A stretch of 64,000 nucleotides of DNA, taken from contig CM061141.1 of NCBI GenBank assembly GCA_030789695.1, positions 164,887,579 through 164,951,578 of the forward strand, given 5' to 3'. The notes beneath the pieces were generated by a model. The model was not told the origin of the DNA, searched no databases, and saw nothing but the letters and a program-made list of their open reading frames with translations. The position numbers and the translations under genes were made by a program. Of this stretch, positions 1 through 9,583 are shown in pieces (position 1 is the stretch's first letter; every line of letters starts with the position of its first letter). Source of the DNA: Scilla litardierei. Its lineage: Eukaryota; Streptophyta; Magnoliopsida; Asparagales; Asparagaceae.

Positions 1-590
1 CTTGAGTCCTAAATCCTCAAGAGAGATTCTCTCCATTGTGAGCCATTCAAGCTAGAAGCTTGATTCTAGGTCACCATCTCCACCCTAGGATTCCATTGCT
101 GGTCATCTTCTTGAAGCTAGGGTTTGGTGCCATCTTCCTCCATCAAAATCCTCTTTGCCCTAATTTGGTAAGAAATCTCAAGGCATAGGTATTTTGTTGG
201 TAAGCATTTCATTTCAGTTATATTTGAATTGTATACTCTCGGTTGTGAGAGTTTGCGTGATCCCGGGTTGTGGGAATCACGGATATCGATTGTAGGTCGA
301 TTGCACTTGTGAGGTTTTCGCAAGTGGGCATAGTGGAAATCTTGAGTTAGGGTTTCTAACTCAAGTATCCGGAAGGGATCCGGGTGGTTGGGACGTAGGA
401 TCACCGGGAACAAGTCGGGGAGACTTGGGTGGATCCGAACCCATTAAACCATTTGTTTGCGTTTGCATTTATTCTTGTTGATCGTTGTTATTCTGCATTG
501 TTGTTTGTTAATTGCACGATAATTAGGAATAACTCTCCCTATTATTTAAAAGTACTATTCACCCCCCCTCTAGTACATGTGCAGTAGCTT
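1..590 (+). repeat. Probable Copia-type LTR / 5' leader remnant
   Basis: No protein is encoded. The end of the stretch, an AT-rich tract followed by 'attcaccccccctctagtac' near 550-575, is typical of the 3' end of plant Copia LTRs. No primer-binding site follows. Instead the sequence passes within about 30 bases into the gag of element A (from 603), so both are truncated at this junction. The left side runs out of the window. The central part is strongly hairpin-forming (see 235-427). The Copia assignment is inferred from overall look only. Confidence 0.45.
235..427 (+). other. Series of consecutive hairpins in the LTR/leader remnant
   Basis: Seven stem-loops follow one another. Stems: 235-240/247-252 (actctc/gagagt), 256-264/272-281 (one bulge), 285-289/297-301, 304-309/321-326, 341-350/356-365 (ten perfect pairs), 377-381/398-402 and 411-415/423-427. 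The stems differ in sequence from one hairpin to the next. The loops are short and mostly G/T-rich (ggttgt, gggttgt, ggttt). The pairing is visible directly; any function in the RNA leader is inference. Confidence 0.7.
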
Positions 591-602
591 CCCAGGGCAC
601 TA

Positions 603-1403
603 CAGCTCTGCAGGGGCGTCTACTCGACCCTCAGGGGAGCGGCGAGAACCTGGTACCGCAGCCTACCAAGCCGCTCCATCGACAGCTTCGAGGAACTTAC
701 CCAGCTGTTCTGTAAACAGTTCATGGCAGGGCGACAGGTAATGCCTGATGCTGAACATTTGTTTAACATAGTGCAGGGCCCCACCGAGCCGCTCCGACAG
801 TTTATGCGCCGCTTCAACGAGGAGCGGCTGAACGTGAACAACCCCCCCGACCTTGTTGTCCAAACGGCCCTAAAGAAAGGGCTGCGCCATAGAGACCTGA
901 AGAAGTCTCTGCACAACGATCCCCCGAAGGACCTTCCTAGGATCATGGCGAGGGCCGAGCGCTTCATGTTGACCGAGGAGACCTTGGCCATTGAGGCGGG
1001 AAAGGCCAAACGAGGGACCAAACGCGGCGATAGCGAACGCCGCAGCCCTGAAGGGTACCGGATCGAGAAGAGGACGAGAAACAGTCAGCGAGGAGAGGGT
1101 ACCAGGGACGCCACCCCAGACGCCGTCCTTGCTCAAGTTCAGAAGGAAGAACGTGCCGATCGCCCCCCGCCAAAGACAAAAAGATGGGGGAAGAATGGGG
1201 AAAAGTACTGCAAATACCACAAGGATAATGGCCATGACACTGAAGACTGCTGGCACCTAAAGAAGGACATTGAGAAGCTGATGAGCCGAGGGCACGCAAG
1301 GAATTTCACCGACGAGCCGGCCCACAGAGAAGGAACCTCCACGCAGCCGGACAAGGGGAAGAAGGTCAACACCGTCCAAGGACCCCTCCGCATCATAGAG
1401 TGA
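603..1403 (+). pseudogene. Tat-type gag, 5'-truncated (element A)
   Basis: An open frame reads from about 603 to the stop at 1403. Its first 40 codons have no ATG but align with the gag of element B (CRG.YSTLRGAAR.WY). The first part is the C-terminal half of the retrotransposon gag (capsid-like) domain, including 'PTEPLRQFMRRFNEERL'. A basic linker follows, then a zinc-knuckle variant CKYHKDNGHDTEDC. This fits Cx2Hx4Hx4C rather than CCHC, as is usual in Tat-lineage gag. The frame ends with RIIE and a stop, with no protease or pol behind it. The frame is open over the part that remains, unlike the B copy, but the N-terminus is lost. Role: virion-like particle assembly and RNA binding, by family. 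Confidence 0.85.
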
Positions 1404-1630
1404 GCAGGCGAGGCCCCGGTCGCAGCCTAGTCCGGAGGAGATTATCTAGGTTTACATCCCTCAGTCTAGCTTTATTTCCTGTTTTCTTTCCTCCAAATGT
1501 ACTAGTCCAATAGGACCCTTGAGAGTACAAACACATTCCCTTTTATCTTCTCTCTATCTTCGACGGAACCAACATTTCACCAAAGGTGCATAAGAGCGAA
1601 GACCGCCACCTCACCGGATGGGGGGGTCAG

Positions 1631-2260
1631 ACAGAACCAGTCCCGGGACGAGGAGCTTCGTCCCCGCCAACTGACTCCTTCGCCCGTAAGTCTGGGGGGC
1701 AATTCCCCAGCCAGCACAGACGCCGACCGGTCCTAAGCCGAGGAGCTTTGCCCTCGCCGACCGTCTCCTTCGCCCGTTAGACTGGGGGCAATTCCCCCAG
1801 CCAGCGCAAACGCCGACCGGTCCTAAGCCGAGGAGCTCTACCCTCACCGACCGTCTCCTTCGCTCGTAAGTCTGGGGGCAATTCCCCCAGCTAGCGCAGA
1901 CGCCGACCGGTCCTAAGCCGAGGAGCTCTACCCCCGCCGACTGTCTCCTTCGATCGTAAGTCTGGGGGCAATTCCCCCAGCTAGCGTAGACGCCGACCGG
2001 TCCTAAGCCGAGGAGCTTCGCCCTCGCTGACCGTCTCCATCGCTCGTAAGTCTGGGGGCAATTCCCCCAGCCAGCGCAGACGCCGACCGGTCCTAAGCCG
2101 AGGAGCTTTGCCCTCGCCGACCGTCTCCTTCGCTCGTAAGTCGGAGGGCAATTCCCCCAGCCAGCTCGGACGCCGACCGGTCCTAAGCCGGGGAGTTACA
2201 CCCCCGCTGACCGACTTCACTGCTCATAAGACCGGGGGCAGCCCCCCTAGTCATCAAGGA
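1631..2260 (+). repeat. 90-bp tandem array after gag (element A)
   Basis: About seven units of 90 bp. The core 'cgccgaccggtcctaagccg' starts at 1721, 1811, 1901, 1991, 2081 and 2171, with diverged edge units. Each unit also has a 'gtctgggggcaattccccc' inverted motif. The same array stands at the same place in element B. Tandem arrays in the 3' region are known for Tat-lineage elements and can seed satellites. The multiple-of-three period makes chance long ORFs. Confidence 0.95.
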
Positions 2261-2434
2261 CGCATACCGACTTGTCCGCTCGAAGGGCAAGGGACAACCT
2301 CCCGGAGAAAGGAGGCGAGTGACCACTGTCAGCAGAAGGGAGCCGAGAATCACAGCAACAAAGCAAAATGCGCGGGAAATTCTTGTAAGTCAATTTCATT
2401 TCCAACAATTAACCAAGGTACAGAAGTGTGTCTT

Positions 2435-4166
2435 TGACCGGCGCCCCGTTTACGGCATGGGCGCGGTGTCGTTTTACCGCAAGTGCACAGTTAGTGTAGG
2501 ATGCGGGTTTATCGAACACAGGGAGGTGGATGGCTTGAGTGGCTACTAGCCTCGCCTAGGTTGTGTGCTAGCTACGCAGATAATGTGGGTGGAGGTGTAG
2601 AAATAAAGGAAATAAATGAAAAAGACACGAAAAGAATCCCCGCTAACACGGGCTAGAGCATTCATGACACTTGGCATTTGACTTGATTCAGGGTGAGACA
2701 TTGCCCCAAAAGGTGGTACCTAGCATCCATGGCCCGATATTCCGGTCGGTACCAAGCATGCTAGGCCTACCCGGTTCCGGACGGTGGGCATTCCCATGTC
2801 CATTAACACCTTCCGCAACCGGGAGCATTAAGGCCACAATGATAACTCCCAACACTTCGTCCAAGCCGCTCCCGGGCGCTAGGACTCGATGTCAACACAA
2901 GGGGCGTGAACTGTGGCTAGGGAGTCAACCGCCAAGTTTATTCCCCCCTTGGCCCGACGGTCAGAGGCGGTCTTTCTCCCGCCAATGACAATGAAACACC
3001 CCCACGTAACCCTAATGGCCAAATAGGTCAAATGTGATTTCTAGCGATACATCGAAGCGGATCTTGACAGGACAAGCACCGGACCCCAACCCCCAACACA
3101 TCTAGTGTGTCGTCGTACGAATTGGACCCAGATCGCTAGAAATCCCCATTGACACATTTCATCGAACACGTGCCATGCAACCAAGTCTAATGTAAATTTC
3201 CAAGCAACAATCCTACCCTAACCCGTATTAGGGTTCATCAAAACTACTCAATGGTGAATAACATATAAACAAACAACACAAAAGACATATAAACTTTCAC
3301 CATCAAGCAAATAAACACAATACAAACAATGGAGAAAAAGAGAGGAAAATACTTATCTTGAGTTGAATCGTCAATCCAATACAAGACTTATTGAGCAAAA
3401 GACCTAATCTAAACTAACCTAGAACTCACAAGAGAAGGGGGGCAAAAAGCCCTAAAAACTCCAGGAGATCCCCCTCAAGTCGGCCAGCCTCGTGTATTTA
3501 TAGCCCCACTTCGAAACCCTAATGGTTCGGGTCCAAACCCGCAGAAAAAACGCCACCCGATCGGTTGACAAGTCAACCGATCGGGTGATCTGTTACAAAT
3601 AATAAACAGAAAACGGCGGAGCTTCACCCGGTCAGATGAACCGGTCGGTTGAGTTCTTGGGGTGACCGGTTGGATCGTGGAGCCATCGGGTGAAGAGGTC
3701 GGTTGGATGCCCGTGTCTTGGTTCCTCAGAATCAGCTACAGATGAACCGATCGGGTGAGAGTCACCCGATCAGTTGGCATTTGGCTCGAAAAGACAGAGA
3801 AACGGCCGCAATGAACCGGCCTGAGAACCGGTCGGGTGACATCCGCTTGAGCTCTGGCTGAGACCGGGTGGTGCACGCGTGCATCAACCGATCGGTTGAC
3901 TTTGTTCAACCGATCGGGTGAGGGGCTGAATGATGCAATCGTCGTCGTTTGACCCCCTGGGTCACGCGTGACTCCTCCCGTTGCGCCGGGGACTTGTGAT
4001 ATCGTCGTTTTTATGTCCAAAATGCTAGAAATTCCTGCAAAATATCAAAAACACGGAAAAGTGAAAGAAAACAAGAAAATACAAGAAAACAAATAAAAGA
4101 CGGTAGAAAATACGGAGAAACACGGAAGAAAACGGCCGCGAATATATGAAATATAAACGCACGTCA
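2435..4166 (-). repeat. 3' LTR of element E
   Basis: 1732 bp, TG...CA, near-identical to 7541-9270. It starts directly after the TSD gtctt. On the minus strand it carries a cluster of gatcgg-type palindromes (3555-3925) upstream of a TATAAATA box (near 3497-3504). It holds no coding sequence. Confidence 0.95.
3555..3925. other. Palindrome cluster 'aaccgatcggtt' in the E LTR
   Basis: About a dozen full or half copies of a palindrome with core ccgatcgg or ccggtcgg, often extended to tcaaccgatcggttga. Examples lie at 3556, 3571, 3745, 3884 and 3905. Some are arranged head-to-head so that larger inverted repeats form. The cluster is repeated in the other LTR at about 8658-9030. It lies upstream of the TATA box in the direction of E transcription, which is the position of LTR enhancers. 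Confidence 0.85.
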
Positions 4167-5941
4167 AAATCCCCCAAGCTGAACTCTTCCTCGTCCTCGA
4201 GGAAGACGAGTGAGAGTAGGAGCTCGGAGGGAGAAAATAGAGAGAAGGAGAGAAAAAGAGAACTCTATATCCTAGATCGCCCGTCAGGGCCAACAAAGTC
4301 AAAAACGACACACCAAGTAAGCAAACACCAAATCACATCACTAAACTAAGGAATACGAGTCCTGACAAGTGTCGTGGGTCCACGCAGTGAAGCGCGAGTG
4401 GGCGTGGTCGTGTGCTAGCAAACGGTGTCACTATCTACATTGTGCAATAAAGCTCGATATACACAAATCCAAGATATGACCCAAATATCGATTCGAATTG
4501 AATCAAGCGGTGAATATATGGTTCAAGCATGCATGAGAATAGAGAGAGAATCAAAACATATCATGCGTTAGGGACTCCACAACTAAGGTTAAGGAAATCA
4601 CCACACTAAAGCCTAGATAATTGCTAAAAAGTTCCTAAGCCAAGTGTTTTTGAAAACGATGGGGGTTGAGATGATGTGGAGAAGAACACTCGGTGCAAAT
4701 TCTCGCCTTCTCTTTATTCTCGGCAAGTAGGAAAATATTCACACTGGAATTTTTTTGGGTTTTGTGTATTTGTATTTTTTTTTTCTTTTCATTTCTCATC
4801 TTTTTGGGTTTTTCTTTTCTTTTCTCCTTTTTTGGATTTTTGGGTATTGGGATATTTACACATGTGCACTCTCCCAAGTGGGAGAACGGTACACGACGAG
4901 GGGATTTGCACCAAGTAAAATAAAAAAGAAGTCGAAATCTAAACACTCGGGCAAAGGAAACTATTCTCGCTAATCAGAGCATAGGCTAAATGGGTTATCC
5001 TAGTCCTTGTTCGTGGAATCCCGACACATGCGAATTGAAATATACGATATAAATATAGCATGCATATAGAAGCAGATAGTAGAAGCAGATACCGCACATT
5101 CAAATCGAAGCATGATAATCTAGGGGTCAACCAAGGATAAGTATATAAATCAAAATCACAAAATAGAAGTACACCCCTAGCTATTCACGACAAACAACTC
5201 ACACAAAAGCAAAGTGAACCCACGAAGCATGAAATGCAATGGACTCGGCTTCCTATGGTTAGTGAATGTGATTATCGAAGCTATGCTAAGTGTGCGTGTG
5301 CTTTTCGTGGCGATTCAACATAGGGTTCATCTCTAGGAGAAAGAGATAAAAAGAAGAAAAGAAAAAGAAAAAGAAAAACACGGAGAAAAACGACTCAAAT
5401 AACGAAGAAAAAGAGACAAAAGACGCACGAAGTGCGACTCCCCCAAGCTGAAACTTGCATTGTCCTCAATGCAATAGTAGTGAATACGGGAGGGCAATGA
5501 AAATGGGGGGGTGCACGGACACAAAAAAATGAAAAAAATGAAAAACACATGAACGAAACTAAAAAAATAAAGAAAAAAAACACTCAAATAAAAGATATAA
5601 AACATGACGAGGGACTCAAAGACACAAACACACGACAACGACACACGAAAACATGCACACAAAAGTCGATTTCCCCCAAGCTGAACATGACAATGCTAGC
5701 AAAATGATATGATCAATGGGGATGTAGAGATATGCTAGGGGGAAATCGGAAAAGAAAGAAATCAGAATGCAGGAGAGACAGTCTGCCCGTTCTCCTCGGA
5801 AGAGGGAGTGGGGTAAAATGATAGAAGGGCACGACATGATGGGTTATTGTGATGCAAAAGCAAATGCTAGATACGCTCCCCTCGCTAATGAGAGGAGACG
5901 AGATTATTCAAATCTAAACTAGAAAGCGGTAAATTTTTACA
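4167..5941 (-). other. 3' untranslated region of element E, with repeated polypurine tracts
   Basis: No gene is seen. On the minus strand the motif agcttgggggag/att occurs three times (near 5676-5690, 5440-5456 and 4168-4183). The last copy abuts the 3' LTR and is the likely polypurine tract for plus-strand priming. The middle copy follows a short 'cattgaggacaatgca' hairpin motif. The same layout occurs in the 3' region of element C (30830-32471). A/T-rich low-complexity tracts fill the rest. Confidence 0.7.
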
Positions 5942-7303
5942 CTACTGGATTAGGATACACCTGAGCATAGGCGGATCCAAGATCTGAAGTGGGGCAGGTA
6001 GCTGCTCTAACTGCTCCTTCTGTGGCTCCGCCAGAAGCGCTGTGCCACGTGTGCCAATGGACCCAAGCAATGCACCTCCAAGCATCCCTCGTAGGTGTCC
6101 ACCTGTGACCTGCAAAGGACGAGGTGCATTAGTCCATGGCAAGAAATTATTTCCCAAAATAAATGTATCCCAGAGATAATCGTCAACATGAGATGGAAAA
6201 ATAATAAAAGGGTGACGAATACTCCCTGAGAATGGGTCTCTATCCTCTGTACTAGCGACGACCAAATCCTCGCTCTCCATGAGAAGTGGCTCTCCAGGTA
6301 GTGACGCACCGCAGCATACCTCAAGGGAAGTAGATCCTGTGTCCTGCGAGAGATATGGTGTGTCAAAAATATATGAGTCTAAAGAAATAGGACGTGAAAA
6401 GCGAGACTCAAATGTGGAGTGAGAGTGAGTATGAAAATCTCCCTGAATAGGGGCAATATGCTCAAGTAGATGCTCAGCCGCAGAAGAAGTGGAGCGTGAC
6501 GGTAGAGGTAGATGTGGCTCGGGCTCCATGAAGTGGACGATCGTATCCAAGCCCTCATGCACATCCTCCTCGATGATATGCTCATGCTCCTCCATCTGCC
6601 CGATGTCCTGAATGACATCCTCATGGTTGACCACCGACCAAGGAGGAAGCTGTGACAGAGATGGCTGTGGAGGTGGATGTGGAGCGGACCCCTCGTATGT
6701 GGTCGTGGTGTCGTCGTCCTCACGCACATCCTCCTCGCCGGTATTCATAAGCTCTGTGGTCTCCTCGGTGCTCTCATAGGACTCATATGGGGTATCCAAA
6801 TAAAGATGACAAGTCTCTCCCACAGATCCTAGAGAAATCTCCCCATCCTCACTATCATCATCAAAAAATGCTTCGTCATCCAAGTGGTAGTGTGGGAAAA
6901 TTGGGGCATCGGTATGAGATGTGTCTATGGTGGCCGATGAGATGGTGGTCTCAACCATGAAAGTGGGTACATCCTCTCCTTCATCCCCTCTCCTCGGTGT
7001 AGGCTCGATGATTGGTACCATCAAGTTTTGTAACATTTGGCCTTGGTTAAACATGGCACTTTCAAGGAGAGACACGAGGCTTGATTCTTCTTGTGTTGGT
7101 GGAGGGATATAAGGTTGAGGAAATGGATGGGAGGTGTTTGGGCAATGGTTGTGGGAAAATGTATGGCCTTGGTGTAGGGGGAGGCTCTCAAGCGTATATG
7201 GGCAATCATAATACACGTGCCCCGCCATCCCACAAGTCTCACAAACCACAACTGGATAAGGATCGTATCCTCCCATCTGAGCATCGAAATTTGATCTCCA
7301 CAT
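5942..7303 (-). CDS. Gag-like protein with one CCHC zinc knuckle (element E)
   Basis: A 453-codon ORF is the only long one in E. Near residues 21-34 is CETCGMAGHVYYDC, a perfect Cx2Cx4Hx4C zinc knuckle, the RNA-binding motif of retroelement gag. There is no capsid-like gag domain before it. Behind it come a Pro/His-rich stretch, then long acidic Asp/Glu/Ser/Thr-rich segments (for example DDEAFFDDDSEDGE). The ATG at 7303 follows an A/T-rich leader of about 230 bases from the primer-binding site. The frame has no internal stops, unlike the other elements here. I infer a reduced Athila gag that may mark RNA for packaging by an autonomous relative. The C-terminal half is not recognised. Confidence 0.6.
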   Translation of the reverse strand: MWRSNFDAQMGGYDPYPVVVCETCGMAGHVYYDCPYTLESLPLHQGHTFSHNHCPNTSHPFPQPYIPPPTQEESSLVSLLESAMFNQGQMLQNLMVPIIEPTPRRGDEGEDVPTFMVETTISSATIDTSHTDAPIFPHYHLDDEAFFDDDSEDGEISLGSVGETCHLYLDTPYESYESTEETTELMNTGEEDVREDDDTTTTYEGSAPHPPPQPSLSQLPPWSVVNHEDVIQDIGQMEEHEHIIEEDVHEGLDTIVHFMEPEPHLPLPSRSTSSAAEHLLEHIAPIQGDFHTHSHSTFESRFSRPISLDSYIFDTPYLSQDTGSTSLEVCCGASLPGEPLLMESEDLVVASTEDRDPFSGSIRHPFIIFPSHVDDYLWDTFILGNNFLPWTNAPRPLQVTGGHLRGMLGGALLGSIGTRGTALLAEPQKEQLEQLPAPLQILDPPMLRCILIQ

Positions 7304-7516
7304 GGTAATATCAAAGATACCTGGACAACAAAAATAAGAAAACTAGAGAGGAGCGTCAATAGCACAAGAAAATAACAAAAAGATAATATAATGGTGGGGG
7401 AAAAATTTCTTGATTATTGAATATATTTTTTTAAATAAAAAAAGAAAAAGAATTTTTTTTGTGTTTTTATGCGTAGTCTAACGAACCCAAGCTACGCTAA
7501 TATCAAACCGAACGCC

Positions 7517-7534
7517 TCCTCGGCAACGGCGCCA
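7517..7534 (-). promoter_or_regulatory. Primer-binding site of element E
   Basis: On the minus strand 'tggcgccgttgccgagga' follows the 5' LTR after a six-base spacer. This is the Athila-type primer-binding site, also found at 24271-24288 in element C. It sets the orientation of E and marks 7541-9270 as the 5' LTR. Confidence 0.9.
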
Positions 7535-7540
7535 AAAACT

Positions 7541-9270
7541 TGACCGGCGCCCCGTTTACGGCATGGGCGCGGTGTCGTTTTACCGCAAGTGCACGGTTAG
7601 TGTAGGGTGCGGGTTTATCGAACTCAGGGAGGTGGATGGCTTGAGTGGCTACTAGCCTCGCCTAGGTTGTGTGCTAGCTACGCGGATAATGTGGGTGGAG
7701 GTGTAGAAATAAAGTAAATAAATGAAAAAGACACGAAAAGAATCCCCGCTAACACGGGCTAGAGCATTCATGACACTTGGCATTTGACTTGATCCAGGGT
7801 GAGACATTGCCCCAAAAGGTGGTACCTAGCATCCATGGCCCGATATTCCGGTCGGTACCAAGCATGCTAGGCCTACCCGGTTCCGGACGGTGGGCATTCC
7901 CATGTCCATTAACACCTTCCGCAACCGGGAGCATTAAGGCCACAATGATAACTCCCAACACTTCGTCCAAGCCGCTCCCGCGCGCTAGGACTCGATGTCA
8001 ACACAAGGGGCGTGAGCTGTGGCTAGGGAGTCAACCGCCAAGTTTATTCCCCCTTGGCCCGACGGTCAGAGGCGGTCTTTCTCCCGCCAATGACAATGAA
8101 ACACCCCCACGTAACCCTAATGGCCAAATAGGTCAAATGTGATTTCTAGCGATACATCGAAGCGGATCTTGACAGGACAAGCACCGGACCCCAACCCCCA
8201 ACACATCTAGTGTGTCGTCGTACGAATTGGACCCAGATCGCTAGAAATCCCCATTGACACATTTCATCGAACACGTGCCATGCAACCAAGTCTAATGTAA
8301 ATTTCCAAGCAACAATCCTACCCTAACCCGTATTAGGGTTCATCAAAACTACTCAATGGTGAATAACATATAAACAAACAACACAAAAGACATATAAACT
8401 TTCACCATCAAGCAAATAAACACAATACAAACAATGGAGAAAAAGAGAGGAAAATACTTATCTTGAGTTGAATCGTCAATCCAATACAAGACTTATTGAG
8501 CAAAAGACCTAATCTAAACTAACCTAGAACTCACAAGAGAAGGGGGGCAAAAAGCCCTAAAACTCCAGGAGATCCCCCTCAAGTCGGCCAGCCTCGTGTA
8601 TTTATAGCCCCACTTCGAAACCCTAATGGTTCGGGTCCAAACCCGCAGAAAAAACGCCACCCGATCGGTTGACAAGTCAACCGATCGGGTGATCTGTTAC
8701 AAATAATAAACAGAAAACGGCGGAGCTTCACCCGGTCAGATGAACCGGTCGGTTGAGTTCTTGGGGTGACCGGTTGGATCGTGGAGCCATCGGGTGAAGA
8801 GGTCGGTTGGATGCCCGTGTCTTGGTTCCTCAGAATCAGCTACAGATGAACCGATCGGGTGAGAGTCACCCGATCGGTTGGCATTTGGCTCGAAAAGACA
8901 GAGAAACGGCCGCAATGAACCGGCCTGAGAACCGGTCGGGTGACATCCGCTTGAGCTCTGGCTGAGACCGGGTGGTGCACGCGTGCATCAACCGATCGGT
9001 TGACTTTGTTCAACCGATCGGGTGAGGGGCTGAATGATGCAATCGTCGTCGTTTGACCCCCTGGGTCACGCGTGACTCCTCCCGTTGCGCCGGGGACTTG
9101 TGATATCGTCGTTTTTATGTCCAAAATGCTAGAAATTCCTGCAAAATACCAAAAACACGGAAAAGTGAAAGAAAACAAGAAAATACAAGAAAACAAATAA
9201 AAGACGGTAGAAAATACGGAGAAACACGGAAGAAAACGGCCGCGAATATATGAAATATAAACGCACGTCA
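7541..9270 (-). repeat. 5' LTR of element E
   Basis: 1730 bp, matching 2435-4166 at all but about a dozen positions. It ends at the TSD gtctt (9271-9275). The palindrome cluster is at about 8658-9030 and the TATA box at 8599-8606 on the minus strand, so transcription of E should start shortly below 8600. Confidence 0.95.
8599..8606 (-). promoter_or_regulatory. TATA box of the E 5' LTR
   Basis: The plus strand reads tatttata, so the minus strand reads TATAAATA. It lies about 50 bases downstream of the palindrome cluster, in a GC-rich context. It is the best TATA match in the LTR. Confidence 0.6.
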
Positions 9271-9583
9271 GTCTTGTTTACAGGAAATTGAAGTGGAGAA
9301 ACCTCCTTACAAATGACCCGCTCACGGCGGACAACCAAATTCATCACCTACGAAGACTAGGACAACACCGGCAGAGCAAAACTTGTCGACCAAGAACCCA
9401 AAATTGCTGGCCTAAGCGAACATCCATGCAACCAACAATTATTGGCTCTGAAGCAGGGAGCCGGTAGCGAAGCCAAAGGAGATAGCGGGGTCAGGGATCC
9501 ATTTCAAGTAGACTGGCCCAAAGCAAAGCGGATGCTAAAAAATTTGAGGATAAAAACAAGGATAACCGGCCAGGAGGGACGAC

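Larger units (their letters stand above)
2435..9270 (-). mobile_element. Element E: complete non-autonomous Athila-type Ty3/gypsy element
   Basis: E is flanked by the 5-bp TSD gtctt (2430-2434 and 9271-9275), begins with TG and ends with CA. The two LTRs (2435-4166 and 7541-9270) differ by about ten substitutions and two single-base indels by eye, so the insertion is recent. The Athila-type primer-binding site next to the right LTR and the polypurine tract next to the left LTR put the element on the minus strand. The 3.4-kb interior has one long ORF (5942-7303) with a zinc knuckle and no protease, RT, RNase H or integrase. It interrupts element A: the flanks join to give the sequence seen uninterrupted in element B near 37570-37630. 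Confidence 0.95.
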
